Source: Cristatella mucedo (taxonomy: Eukaryota; Bryozoa; Phylactolaemata; Cristatellidae). From it: a stretch of DNA of 64,000 nt. Under the pieces are notes generated by a model. It was not told the origin of the DNA, did no database searches, and saw nothing but the letters and a program-made list of their open reading frames with translations. This document shows, in pieces, positions 12,601-21,239 of the stretch (position 1 is the first letter of the stretch; each line of letters opens with the position of its first letter). The DNA lies in NCBI GenBank assembly GCA_009760855.2, contig WPIO01000100.1, positions 548,501-612,500 on the forward strand, written 5' to 3'. Both the position numbers and the translations under genes were made by a program.

Positions 12601-14514
12601 GATGAATGTCTCCAAAAGGACTATAAAATGCAATATTTTCTTATTAATCTGCGGCATCTGGGTCGACAGCTGGAGTAAAGTGAGAGCGTCGCTTCGTTCT
12701 AACTTCGGACTGTATATTTAACAGGCTAGAAGTTGCAGAAATAAAGATTTGACGACCGAAGGTTCTCATGCAGAAGAAGAAAACAGCTAGATTATAATAA
12801 TGATAATATATTTGAGATTTGAGGAAACGGAAGAAAGAGATAAGATTTCGAAAATTACTATGACTATGTTAAATTGTTAGAATATAGGGTTAGTACTGCT
12901 GCGATATCAGCAGAAACTGTAGCAGCTGGGCGCCTTTATTGGGTGGTCAGCCCACTGGCCGATTCTGCCCAAGTGAACTACGCTTGCCCAGCGCCGGCTT
13001 TAACCAGCGCCTATCAGCGTCGGGTCTAAAAGAAACATCAAGTGAGAAGTTATTTGTCCCAAATGGCAGTCGCTCGTCTGCACGACGACGGCCGCCCCTC
13101 GACGTAAATCTGTCCGGGCGTGTCATGCTATTTGCTTTGCGACCTCCTCGCTGAGATCGGCTGAGGAGAAGCTACGAACAAAACGAGACTAGTCGGGAAT
13201 CTAGTTCAAGCTTCTTCGCTGCGGACAGAAGCAAAGGTGCTCTGCAGCACTGACACGCAGCCATTCTCTCCGAGTAATGCCTCGTCACTCTCAACCCAAA
13301 AGTAGGGGGTGGGCTAGCGGACGGCGGCAGTGGGGAGGGGGAGGTTGGGTGGGTAGGCTACGCCCGCGGCGGCGTTTTAGAAGGTCTCGCATCGACGCTG
13401 GGTCAGCAGAGAGACCTCTTAGTGAGGAGGCTGGCCACGCCGGGCCTCTCGTCGTGTCAGGCAGTCAAAGATGGCAGCATCTTGAAAGCTTAAAGAACTA
13501 TAGCGAGATCCGCCGACGCTACCGGGGTCCCGATAGCGAGCTCTCAACCACCTCGGACGTCTACCTCTGCCGAGCAGCACTGGGAACTGGGAGGAGATCC
13601 AATGTCATCCAGCCGTGGGGAAAGGGCTTGTCAGGCCGTCCGACACCGCCGCAGCGGAGGCGGCCTCTCGCGCGAGCCGCTCGTGCCGAGCCGCTGGCGG
13701 GAGCGACATCTGGCGGCAAACGTTCGCACTCGGAGATTGACGTAGCCGGGTGGCCCGGGTGCGCAGCAAGGCGTGCAGCGCCTCGTTCGTGAGCTAGCCG
13801 GAGCGAGCCTCCGGCTGCGAAGAGAAGCTGCCGCGAAAAGATGGCCGCGTCGCGTGGTCTCGCGTTCGCTCAGCTCTGCGAGAGCGCCGCGGTGAGAAAT
13901 TTCAGCGAGTCGCGGGAGTTCGGCGCACGCTCATCTTCGGCACTTGCGCCGCACTGGGTGCGAGAAGAGGAAAATCCGCCGCGAGGATCTCGGGAATTAT
14001 TTTCGAGCGCTTCGTGAAAGCTCATAAATAATGGAGGGTAGCGTGGAGAGATCTCGACGCAGCGCACGCGAGCTGACACTGCGATGCTACTCTTCGGTGC
14101 TACGAGCGAACGCGCACCTGCTGGCTGATGACTTCCCTTGAAACCGAAGAATTTTTCTGCCAATGTTTCCGTAGTAATTCAGTAATTAAGTAGCAATTCA
14201 GCTGCACTTTCCCTGTTTCGTCGCTCGCAAGCGAATCGCACTGGCGGCCGCCGGACGCAACGCCCGCGTCGTCGTTTGTCGTCAGATTCTACTACAAATC
14301 GAACATACCAACAGAGGAGTGCGACGACAGTTGCCGCCGCTCCATGCTGTGCGACACGATGGTAACCGTGTCCGACGACTCGAGCCAGTGTTCCAGGCTG
14401 CCGAGCTCCGGCGGCGCTTTGGAGGCGAGAGGAGGCGCCGCCGCCGCCGGAGGAGGAGGAGCGACTTCCTTGCAGGACGCTCCAAAGCGCAGGGCAAAGC
14501 GTGCGCTGTGCTGA
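251..14514 (+). CDS. SMPD1: Acid sphingomyelinase, partial gene (nine 3' exons)
   Basis: Acid sphingomyelinase hydrolyses sphingomyelin to ceramide and phosphocholine in lysosomes or outside the cell. I joined exons 251-415, 698-821, 2660-2763, 2943-3112, 3304-3417, 4284-4452, 4627-4893, 10960-11144 and 14286-14514; phases agree at every junction and give 508 residues plus stop. The order is end of saposin-B domain, Pro-rich linker, calcineurin-like metallophosphatase domain, C-terminal domain. Metal-binding motifs, numbered from the first residue in the window, are DLH at 68-70, GD at 139-140, GNHE at 179-182, IIGH ending at H288, and GHSH at 319-322. H144 in the PAHN motif matches the family's active-site His. 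Five or more N-glycosylation sequons are present. Human SMPD1 is about 630 residues, so about 120 N-terminal residues (signal peptide, most of the saposin domain) lie upstream. The saposin segment argues against the SMPDL3 paralogues, which lack it. No frameshift or stop breaks it, so it looks functional. Confidence 0.95.
571..660 (+). repeat. (CGG)n trinucleotide repeat, about 30 units
   Basis: This is a nearly pure CGG/GGC run with a single GGT interruption near 640. It lies in the intron between exons A and B and ends about 37 bases before the inferred acceptor. In the sphingomyelinase frame it would read as poly-Gly, but exon phasing favours an intronic position. Confidence 0.95.
698..821 (+). 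CDS. SMPD1: SMPD1 exon B: first metal-binding motif
   Basis: The exon runs from the acceptor GTTGAAG| to the strong donor A|GTAAGT (phase 0 to phase 1). It encodes [15 protein letters not shown] and the cysteine-rich [12 protein letters not shown] segment. The D-x-H pair supplies first-metal ligands of the calcineurin-like phosphatase fold, and the DPLCCR motif is characteristic of acid sphingomyelinases. The acceptor AAG is weak. An alternative at 568-570 would add a long poly-Gly tract but would break the phase from exon A. Confidence 0.9.
822..2659 (+). other. Intron between SMPD1 exons B and C
   Basis: This 1.84 kb intron has a purine-rich GAGCGAGC repeat at about 1010-1040 and a diverged tRNA-type SINE near 2126-2290. 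Before the acceptor there is a very GC-rich segment (2480-2655). I see no other coding segment. Confidence 0.7.
2126..2290 (+). mobile_element. SINE family 1, diverged copy
   Basis: A tRNA-like head (TTTGGCCCAGCGGCTAAGG, then a B-box-like GAGGGCTCGAGGCC) is followed by GGCATATGCGAAGCCCCGGA and a decayed tail resembling AGATTAAGTTCTCT. The layout matches the better copy at 24765-24900. Confidence 0.65.
2660..2763 (+). CDS. SMPD1: SMPD1 exon C
   Basis: The exon follows acceptor CCGCCGCAG and precedes donor AAG|GTAGGA; its first two bases complete the codon split with exon B. It encodes [20 protein letters not shown] followed by a helix ending ASTGK. This corresponds to the family segment G-x-W-G-x-Y-x-x-C-D-x-P that closes the first disulfide-rich loop of the catalytic domain. 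Confidence 0.92.
2943..3112 (+). CDS. SMPD1: SMPD1 exon D: TGD and GNHE motifs
   Basis: The exon starts after TCTCGCACCAG and encodes [14 protein letters not shown]. It ends with [15 protein letters not shown] plus two bases of a split serine codon. The Asp of TGD bridges the two metals, and the Asn and His of GNHE bind metal and transition state; the PAHN His is also conserved in the family. A sequon NLT lies in the middle. The phase that joins exon E correctly puts the donor at AG|GCAAGC, a GC rather than GT donor. Confidence 0.93.
3304..3417 (+). CDS. SMPD1: SMPD1 exon E
   Basis: The exon follows TTTCCTTTGCAG and encodes [20 protein letters not shown], then [17 protein letters not shown], ending in a split Tyr codon at the excellent donor GTAAGT. 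It matches the family stretch F-P-P-P plus the W-L-Y helix before the strand leading to GGFY. Phase 2 enters and phase 2 leaves. Confidence 0.92.
3424..4283 (+). other. Intron between SMPD1 exons E and F, with (CG)n run
   Basis: No coding signal was found. It contains a (CCG)n patch near 3445-3465 and a perfect alternating CG run at about 4126-4157. The acceptor is TTCGTCGCTCCTGTAG. Confidence 0.7.
4284..4452 (+). CDS. SMPD1: SMPD1 exon F
   Basis: The exon encodes [20 protein letters not shown], then [20 protein letters not shown] and [16 protein letters not shown]. The LNMNYC and DPAG-x-L-x-W-L segments are diagnostic of acid sphingomyelinases. NAT is a sequon at a position also glycosylated in the human enzyme's NST. 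Donor is AAG|GTGAGC. Confidence 0.94.
4577..4625 (+). repeat. 23-bp direct repeat, period 26, at a splice acceptor
   Basis: Two copies of CTGGGTGGCGATCGCGCCCC plus GCA start at 4577 and 4603. The second ends in the CAG acceptor of exon G; the first ends in CAT and so lacks it. Confidence 0.9.
4627..4893 (+). CDS. SMPD1: SMPD1 exon G: GH and GHSH metal ligands
   Basis: This 89-codon exon, phase 0 both sides, has donor TGG|GTAAGC. It encodes [38 protein letters not shown], the [15 protein letters not shown] stretch and DGNHSAS. GH and GHSH give the last three His metal ligands. The GHIPPGHC-like segment of other family members is GHHRPSDC here, so the loop after the ligand His differs while the Cys is kept. 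NHS is a conserved sequon position. Confidence 0.95.
5345..5430 (-). mobile_element. LINE A 3' tail fragment
   Basis: Reverse-complement tail: (AAT)n, then TAGCGCCCTGAGAATACTGA and CTCTTTCTAGGAACTTTACA, matching the family A terminal motif. It lies in the long SMPD1 intron. Confidence 0.75.
5866..7020 (+). mobile_element. LINE A copy, 5'-truncated, inactive
   Basis: It encodes the RT-domain end ([20 protein letters not shown]), the thumb-like region and the C-terminal [14 protein letters not shown] block, ending TAFSGSL plus the 3' UTR, terminal motif and (ATT)n. In-frame stops interrupt it near 6025, 6184 and 6522. It is similar in order and wording to the long copy at 29.6-32.7 kb, so the family was amplified. 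Confidence 0.9.
7607..7702 (+). mobile_element. SINE 2 head, split from its body by LINE B
   Basis: GGTAAGGCGCTTGCATTTAA, a B-box-like GCGGGCTCGAGTCG and GTGGGCAATCCTTTA match the head of SINE 2 copies elsewhere (e.g. 21240-21420). The missing body is found at 9953-10040, across the LINE. Confidence 0.75.
7607..8256 (+). repeat. 325-bp tandem duplication
   Basis: Copy 1 is 7607-7931 and copy 2 is 7932-8256, each starting GACATCATGACACCACTGGG. I saw only one mismatch (TTTTTTACTG versus TTCTTTACTG). Each unit contains a SINE 2 head plus the start of the LINE B insertion. Confidence 0.95.
7703..9952 (+). mobile_element. LINE B copy with reverse transcriptase, inactive
   Basis: The main open frame (8335-9486, 383 aa) is an L2/CR1-clade reverse transcriptase: [73 protein letters not shown]. 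The catalytic box reads FYADVTQ, so the second Asp of YADD is Val, and LSAAFDTIDH has become AAFYTIDH. A second frame (9507-9953) gives the C-terminal [11 protein letters not shown] block. A frameshift near 9486 and a stop near 8278 break it. The end is ATACATGACATGACATGA, followed by SINE 2 body sequence. Confidence 0.9.
9953..10040 (+). mobile_element. SINE 2 body, 3' of the LINE B insertion
   Basis: AATCCTTCATTGCCCACTGC, GGTGATAGCCGTTAAGGCTC, and AAAAGAGGCTGCAGAATCAG match the SINE 2 body. The AATCCTT at 9953-9959 repeats the one at 7695-7701 and 8020-8026, as a target-site duplication would. Confidence 0.8.
10041..10959 (+). other. AT-rich end of the long SMPD1 intron
   Basis: No coding or repeat family was recognised apart from TTTAACTTTAACTTT runs at its start. 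It ends in a T-rich tract and TTTTACAAG acceptor. Confidence 0.6.
10960..11144 (+). CDS. SMPD1: SMPD1 exon H: C-terminal domain
   Basis: The exon encodes [36 protein letters not shown] and [21 protein letters not shown], ending in a split codon at the perfect donor GTGAGT. It matches the family's D-x-E-T-Y-I-L-N-L strand, the L-L-Y-x-A-R-E-T-Y-G-L segment and the W-x-x-L helix. A TGA in the read-through frame at the donor confirms splicing is needed. It is a 6 kb intron away from exon G. Confidence 0.93.
11145..14285 (+). other. Last SMPD1 intron
   Basis: The 3.1 kb intron is AT-rich up to about 12.9 kb, with a SINE 1-like fragment (12520-12610). It becomes strongly GC- and CpG-rich at 13.26-13.9 kb. 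Open frames in the GC-rich part have no recognisable domain and are treated as chance. Confidence 0.65.
12520..12610 (+). mobile_element. SINE 1-like fragment
   Basis: TTGGTTTCTCGGCTTATACG, GACCGAGGGCTTGAGCCCTG and GGTATATTTAAACCGCTCGG follow the order of SINE 1 (head, B box, GGCATAT...AAGC). The tail is decayed. Confidence 0.5.
14286..14514 (+). CDS. SMPD1: SMPD1 exon I: terminal exon, stop TGA
   Basis: It follows GTCGTCAG and its first base completes the codon split by the exon H donor. It encodes [20 protein letters not shown] then [19 protein letters not shown], which aligns with the family's C-terminal F-x-x-x-K, E-x-C-x-x-x-C, L-C pattern. The tail is lineage-specific, Ala/Gly-rich (GGAAAAGGGG) and basic (PKRRAKR), and ends ...RALC-stop at 14512-14514, so the final residue is Cys as in human acid sphingomyelinase. 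Confidence 0.9.
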
Positions 14515-14659
14515 AGGAGTCAGCTGCATCGCGCCTCAAAGCAACTGCTCAAATCGTGCCATTCGAGTATAAACTTCGTTACGACGCCTAAATTACCGCG
14601 TATGCAGTACGGCCATTTCCAATCAATGCCTGTGAGATTTTTTGGTATTCCGATACCCG

Positions 14660-14665
14660 AATAAA
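14660..14665 (+). terminator. Candidate SMPD1 poly(A) signal AATAAA
   Basis: AATAAA lies 146 bases after the SMPD1 stop codon, at the edge of an antisense LINE A (AAT)n tail. Position and hexamer fit; no transcript evidence is available. Confidence 0.4.
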
Positions 14666-14755
14666 AATAATAAGAGTAATAATAATAATAGTGCGACATT
14701 TTTTATAGCACTTTAAGAGAACTAAATCTCTGTAAGTGAACTTTAGGGCCAAAAT
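14661..14755 (-). mobile_element. LINE A 3' tail fragment
   Basis: An (AAT)n run precedes TTATAGCACTTTAAGAGAAC and TAAATCTCTGTAAG, a decayed antisense family A tail directly downstream of the SMPD1 stop. Confidence 0.65.
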
Positions 14756-15483
14756 CCAGAGGTCAGGGGCAAATTCCCGCCAAGCCCCGCCGTGCTCAGG
14801 CCACGCCCTCGCTCGCCCCGCCGGCGAGCTAGGCTAAGACGAGCGTCATCAGGTTAAACCTATTTATAATATCGCATGCGCCAACAAAAACAGGGGAACT
14901 AAGCAATTCTACAGGGAGGATACTGCAGAAAGTAAACGATAGGGGCGCGAGATGACTCCGCAAGCGCGAACAAGCGTGTCAGTCATTCAGTCAGTCGGCT
15001 TCCGCAGTCCAGCCGTTGCACCGACTCCGTTCCAACAGTACGAGCGTACGTCGTCAAAGATTCGGCTAGCCGAGTAGAGGCTTGGATAGTCGGAGTTGAC
15101 GTCTACCGCAATCGAGAGCTTCCGCCGAAAGACGCCAACTCTCGTGGGGGGGGGCACGAACGCGTTACAGGGGGAATTCGGAATACACGAGCTGTAACAG
15201 CGAGCGTGCTATGTGGCTCCGCTCGGGCCTTGGGTAATCGCAGCCTTGCGTTCGCGGCCACATCGCCGGAGCACGCCTGCACCCATCCAGGTGCATAACG
15301 CGGCGAGACCGGGAGCGTGCGACACCACGCCTTACTCGGCCGAAATCCGTACCCCAGGAGCCCTGGTGACCTCTCGTCACCTCACATCCGGCCAGGCCCG
15401 TAGGTTAGACCCGGCCAGCCGGCGACCCCATCCCATCGCAGCCGTCCCGTCCCAGCCAACCAAACCCAGCCATGGTACAACTT
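14756..15483. other. Intergenic, no feature recognised
   Basis: Moderately GC-rich sequence with a poly-G run near 15146-15154. No domain, repeat family or convincing splice structure was seen. Confidence 0.5.
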
Positions 15484-15957
15484 CGATAATTATAATACGC
15501 TTGATATAGCGCCCCCAGAGAACTCAATCTCTTTCTAGGCAACTTACATTTGCTGCAAAGGAAGCACGATCGAACGGTTAGTGATAGCATGCCGATTAAC
15601 AACAAGAACAGCAAGGTTAGGGGCGACATGCACAGGGTCAGCATGCTTTTGCAAATACATAAACATAAAGTATGGTCAGTAAGAGTGCGCTGTGTCAGCA
15701 CGCATAAGCTCATACAGAACGAATCACACGGATCCATCAAATGTTACGACAAATCGATGCATTTTTAGTTTCTTTTTAAATGTGGACAAGTCGGGAGATT
15801 TCGTGACGCAGGTTTGGGGGGAGTGAGTTCCAAGCTTTGGGAGCATATGAACTAAAGGCACGGTCTCCAAAGAATTGTAGGTTTGCACGAGGTGTAGGAA
15901 AACAGTTAGCTTCCGAAAAGCGGGCGGTACGATGCGTAGCCTGGCGGGGCAGTAGAT

Positions 15958-16035
15958 AATAATAATAATAATAATATTGCACTTGATAAAGCGCCCTCAG
16001 AGAACTTAATCTCTTTCTAGGCGCTTTACATTTAC
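15958..16035 (-). mobile_element. 78-bp LINE A tail insertion with TAGAT duplication
   Basis: An (AAT)n tail plus the family A terminal motif interrupts the host LINE's SDLLPRQA coding segment. Removing it, with one of the flanking TAGAT copies (15953-15957 and 16036-16040), rejoins the host reading exactly. Confidence 0.85.
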
Positions 16036-17179
16036 TAGATCTAATAGGTAGGCTGGGGAAATGCTGAAAAGATATAAATGTGATTAACGAAACCTTGAAT
16101 TCGTTTCGTTTCTTGACTGGGAGCCAGTGCAGGTCAGCGAGAAGTGGCGTGATGTGGACACTTTGACGCTCACGACAGACAAGCCTAGCTGCAGAGCTTT
16201 GCACCAGCTGTAAGCGCCTGATTGCACATGACGGTACTCCAGAAAGCAGTGAGTTACAGAAATCAAGACGGGATGTTACAAATGCATGGATCACTTAAGG
16301 TGCAATATTACTGTATGAACAAGCCCGAATTTAGCAATGTTATGTAGCTGAAAGTAGGCAGACTTGACTGTGGAGCTGATGTGGTCGTCCAATGAAAGGT
16401 CACTTTGGAACATGACACCTAGATTTTGTGCAGATTCAATAGGACATATGCTGGCAGAGCCGATTGTGAGCATTAAATGTTTTAATTTCTTATCACACTT
16501 GGTTTTTCAATAAATAGTAGCTTGGTTTTATCATCATTCAATTTAAGAAAACTTGCTGCCATTGATGTGTGGATGTCATCAATACATGCAGCAAGGAAGT
16601 TGAGAGAATTCAACGTGCTCGTGTGCTGGGGGGATCAAAGAACATGTACAACTGAGTATCATCCACAAAAAGTGAACGACTAGATTGTGCTTGGCAATCA
16701 CATCGGCAAGAGGGAGAGTATAAACCGTGAAAAGAACCGGATCAAGCATGGAGCCCTGAGGTACGGCATAATTCAGAGGTTCCTCGGAGGATCTTCGTCA
16801 AATCACATCAATACTCTGGAGTCTCCCACTGAAATAGGACCTGAGCCATTGCAATGCAGTGCTAGTAATGCCCGCGAGGTGAGAGGCGCTCAATAAGGAC
16901 TTGATGATCGATAGCATCAAAAGCTGCGGAAAGATCGAGTAAAGCAAGCAGAGATACTCTACCTAAGTCTGCATTCCTAAGTAAGTTGTTATGAACCTCA
17001 ATCAGCGCTGACCCTGTGGAATGATTAGCTCTAAAATCAGATCGGAACTTACTTAGCAAGACTTGAAGTTTTAATACATGAGTTCAGCTGGTCTGTCACG
17101 ACTCGTTCCACTGTCTTTAATCAAATGGTAGAAGGGAGACTAGCGGAAGTTGCTCAATTTCTCTTGATCTAGTGTTGCT

Positions 17180-17502
17180 TTCTTGATTAATGTAATGTAT
17201 CTCGGTCTTTAACTTCACAAAGCCATATGGACTATGTGGGTGTTACGCAGGATAGTTTTGTATAGAGCACTCACAGCATAAGCGGCTTTTGGTACGCATT
17301 CGGTGGCCGACAGACTTCGTCTCACGCAACAAAGAGAAAGTGGGAAGCATAGCAGAGTCAAAAGAGCAGTTGAGGTTGTAGCAGCTCAGCACCGGTGAAA
17401 AGGATGTGCCATAGTCGGCAGCAGGAGAGTAGTTGTCGTTGCGTAAGAATTGCGGAAGCGAGTTATGCAGTCTAGGACCTGTAGAGTTAAAGCTTCTGAG
17501 TA
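17180..17502 (-). mobile_element. LINE B 3' fragment nested in LINE A
   Basis: On the minus strand it carries [37 protein letters not shown] and a TTACATTA-type tail. Family A sequence resumes on both sides, so B inserted into A. The flanking TAATG is shared with the B tail, so the duplication length is uncertain. Confidence 0.8.
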
Positions 17503-17617
17503 ATGGTCTGACTATAACCTTTATGAAAGTTGCTGGGATATGACTTGGGGTTAATGACATATTAATGATGTTAGTTATGCATGGCAGTAGCAGATCAAAC
17601 CGGATCTTACTGAATGG

Positions 17618-17700
17618 TAACAATAATATAAAGTTTATATAGCACCATCAGGGAAGCTAAGTTCCTCCTCGACACTTGACTTACGCTGGAATGGAAGCAT
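17618..17700 (-). mobile_element. LINE A tail, diverged
   Basis: AACAATAATATAAAGTTTAT, AGCACCATCAGGGAAGCTAA and GTTCCTCC resemble the antisense terminal motif. It abuts the previous LINE A copy. Confidence 0.5.
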
Positions 17701-18214
17701 GAAAGTATGGCTAGTGGCGACACGTACGGTCTAAGAGTCGGCAAAATTGTAATGACCGCCGGCTCGGGTGCGGAAGCAGCAGACCGACGAGTAACCCTGC
17801 CCCGGATTAAGCTGAATAGACGACAGGCTTAAGCGGCGAGAATTTAATAGTCCGTAAGCAAGTAATTTCTAACGCGCTACGGTAAAAAAATCCAGGTATG
17901 CTTTAAAGACGTCAGCTGTATCAGATTCCCTATTCAACGAGCGCATTAAGTTCGATTTTTGGAATGTCTTTCTGCCGCAGCCGGAAAACGCCAGCAGCGA
18001 TTGATGCAGACCTGTAACTCATAAATAAATCTCCTTAGTTCAGAGCTAGTCCATACTATATTACAGAATTCAATATTTTACTGAACCCGAGCCTTCTTAC
18101 GGTGAACTATTGTTGAATCTGTCTCTGGTTCAAATTCGGTGACCCAGCTCAAAGTATTGTCCGTTAAGGCTAAGGTACCAGTCACCTGCACGTTGTCAGC
18201 AGCTTGCTCTGCAC

Positions 18215-18400
18215 TCTAAAAAATTGCTAGCTGATTCAATAGCCTCTTTTGTAAAGCAACGGAAGAGCCTTTACGGGTATCACCACCACTTGCAGTGGCA
18301 ATAAAGAATCTCCACCACAGGATTTGAACCCACGACCTCGGGATCGAGGTCGTGAAAAGCAGCCGCCTTATCTAGTGCGCCGCCACGGCTTGTATAAAAT
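18215..18400 (-). mobile_element. SINE 2, full-length, antisense
   Basis: The reverse complement gives the tRNA-like head with B box (GGGTTCAAATCC), then GGTGATACCCGTAAAGGCTC and AGGCTATTGAATCAGCTAGC. Flanks and tail match the copies at 21240 and 57443. Confidence 0.85.
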
Positions 18401-20600
18401 CCTAATCTCTGGCCTCTCGGGGCGTATGTTGGGCTCCCAGCCTTCAACACGGGGAGCTTTGACTGTGGCGTGCACCAGTGCTACATCGGTCAGCTTTGTG
18501 CTCTACACAGCTTCTAGATTAATAGTAGTTCAATGGTTGTTCAATCATGCTGCCGCCATCAGTGCGCTTAGGCCCCAGCTACCTTGCGGCATCAGCATTG
18601 TTCTCAACAGGCTGCTGGTTAACGATGGCGTTTACGAAAGATATTTCTAACTTTTCCTCCAGAAGCTGACGTACCTCTGCCTTGAGGGCATCCACAGTCG
18701 TAAGACTTGTACATTTAAATGTGGCTGCTATAAGCCGCTAAGCCGCCCGAATCGCCACGCGATATTAGCGGCCTGGCCAGTTATTCGGAATTCGCGTACG
18801 CTCAGAACAAAGCACTATGTCTGTTTGGTTAATTTTGATTAAGCACGACATCGAAACTCGTACTAGCTCAGCAGAGGATTTTTCTTACTCACGAGTGCTG
18901 GCATAGCAGGCAGCTACTTAATTGTTCAGAGGCTCAGCATCGCTTTCCATTCGGAACTCAAACACGCCAATGTAGGGTTCCGTCTTTCACGCCCAATATT
19001 CAACAATAAAGTCACGAGTAATGAGACTAGCATAAGACGACCACTAAGGGTTCCCAGTAATTATCTCACGCAGGTGATACCGAGCGTTACAAAAAGGTGA
19101 AACTGCCTACTTCCACGTCCGAACGGAACAAGGCCACATACGCGGCGCTCGTAACGGTGATGGTTTCAACCGATGTGCTACAAACATCTGTGAAACCGTG
19201 AACCTAGTATCGCTGCTAGCGACTCGTAGCTGTGCTGCAGCAACAATGCATTCGTGCGTGCCGGCAGTAGTGGAACACGGCAACAGCGGAGAGCGCTCCT
19301 ACGTTAAGATAACTAGTCCATATTCTTAGTGCATAAATTAGAAATATATTTGACGGCGACGGAGCGTTACGCCCGTTTGGCAGCAGCCAAAAAGTACAGT
19401 AACTCTCGTATGGCTCACAGCTTCGATCGCAAGGTGCCCACAGCGGGAGCACGACTACCTGCCTGCTACAAGGCTTCGGCTTTTACGCGGCCTTGGCCGT
19501 AGACAGTCGCTCAGTCGGCTCCCTGTCACTTCACTTGAGGACCCTGTCACTTCACTTGAGGACCCACGAATAATGATGAACACTAGTCGTAATCTGGCCG
19601 ATTTAGCACGCCGCCGTTTCAGCAAGCCGTCAGATCGAGGCGGCGTCCGATTCGCATTCGCGGCTGGGAATATACGCAGCAAGGGTGATCGGAAAAGTCC
19701 GGAAGGCTATGGGACGCGAGCGAGCGAGCGAGCGCTGCTGTGTATCATCTTCGTCATCATCGTCAGCAGCGGCAGCAGCAGCTCGCTCGCCGCCCCCTCT
19801 ATCTATCTATCGTGCCTCTCCTCTCGCTTTTGGGCCGGTCTCATTCTTATCGTCGTTGCCTTCTCCCAGCCAACCACTTTATCGGCTCGATTTAATTATC
19901 TCTTGTGAAAACATTTGAAGATGATAACCCTAATCGTAGTTGTACCCATAATCCTGCCTGATATGGGCTTTGGTGAAGCGCTCCGATAGCCCTTTGAATC
20001 TCTCCTAACCCGACCGACAGAAAACCCGAGTGGAAAGTAATTGTATCGAATAAAACCAGCGCATTAAAGGAACAGGTTTTGCGATGAAAATACTGTACCC
20101 CCGGCCCAGAGCCCATCTCGGGAGGTAAGTGCACGTCTGGCACCCAGCAGCGCCTACGAGAGACCGCGGATGCACCCGTTGTGGCACAGGAAGTCTTTCG
20201 CAGCCGGATGTGAAATTACGTGCACGACAAACAGCGACCCACAAACGGCAAAATGGCCACGACCATTCATAGGGCATGCAGCCAGAGGTTTGAATGCAGA
20301 GCAGACGCCGATGCAATTCCGGACTACGAATGCGCTCGGCCGACTGTCATCCCGATGATGACTTGCTATGGACGCGGAAGATGGTCGAAGTCATTCGCTA
20401 CGCTAAAACTGCCCTTCGCTGTGGTAGAAAGCCTTGAGGTGAGATGCTTTTTGCTCGCTGCAGATGCGTTCGAGATTTTCCGTTTCTCGCTGACTGCTTA
20501 GCAACGAGCATATATTGCATTGAGAGTCGACGGTGTTTGCTGTAGTTGCTGCACACTCGGCATCGTCACATCGTCGCTAGCATTCATTCCTGCTAAGCAG
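18401..20600. other. Intergenic, little structure
   Basis: No gene was recognised. A 21-bp direct repeat (CCCTGTCACTTCACTTGAGG with A) occurs twice in tandem at about 19524-19565. The rest is single-copy-like sequence with no clear coding signal. Confidence 0.5.
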
Positions 20601-20834
20601 CGAAACGCTATCACTTCTGCTTTCACTAGCACCGAGCGCTTTTTTTAAACTTATACCTGACCGAATGTGTCAAACGGCGTCCCATAACTTGAATTTAAAA
20701 ACAATTTGCAAGGCACTTGTTTCCCACAGATTAAGTCCAATTGCACGACCCTTCTATGCCTGTCTGGTTTGTCGTAAAATGCGAGGCTGTCACAACGCAC
20801 CCCTTCTGTCTGAGCTTCATTGGCTCAGTATGCG

Positions 20835-20910
20835 TCTCTCTCCCCCTCTCTCCCTCTCCCTCCCTCTCTCTCTCTCTCTCCCTCTCTCTCCCTCTGTCTC
20901 TCTCTCCACT
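20835..20910 (+). repeat. (CT)n microsatellite
   Basis: Interrupted CTCTCC/CTCT run. It lies inside a diverged LINE-like remnant, whose C-terminal block follows at 21000-21165. Confidence 0.9.
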
Positions 20911-20999
20911 CGCCCGCACCAGCCTACCTAGGTGGCCTCCTTGTTCCTTCACTTCGCTCTCACCGCCCGCTTCTCGGCTTCCAGTCTTCACGCCATTCC

Positions 21000-21165
21000 C
21001 GTCACCAAATTGAAATATTCCGGTGGTCAAGCCTTCAGTTCGTGTGCACCGGAAGCCTGGAATTCGCTTCCGACTTATGTCACCGCCAGCATTAACCTTA
21101 CATTATCCAAGTCTCAGCTAAAGGGCCATCTGCCCGGCTCAGCTTTCCGTGCGCCCATGTAAAAT
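21000..21165 (+). mobile_element. LINE C-terminal remnant, third subfamily
   Basis: It encodes [20 protein letters not shown] followed by LKGHLPGSAF and a stop, homologous to [19 protein letters not shown] of family A but clearly more diverged. A similar piece is at 27940-28010. Confidence 0.6.
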
Positions 21166-21239
21166 TATCTGTTGTTTTGTGCTTTTACTTTTAGCTTTTA
21201 CTGCTTTTTACCTGGGAATGATTCTGTGTATGTTGCTAG

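Larger units (their letters stand above)
15484..17632 (-). mobile_element. LINE A copy, antisense, with two nested insertions
   Basis: Read on the minus strand it runs from the LLLPCITNIINMSL segment and the RT start ([36 protein letters not shown]) through [11 protein letters not shown] and the APKAWNSLP block to the terminal motif and tail. Frames are broken in several places. A short LINE A tail (15958-16035) and a LINE B fragment (about 17180-17502) have inserted into it. Confidence 0.88.

Noticed and set aside
13277-13792. 171-codon GC-rich frame
   Set aside because: It lies in the last SMPD1 intron, lacks any recognisable domain, and long frames are expected by chance at this GC content.
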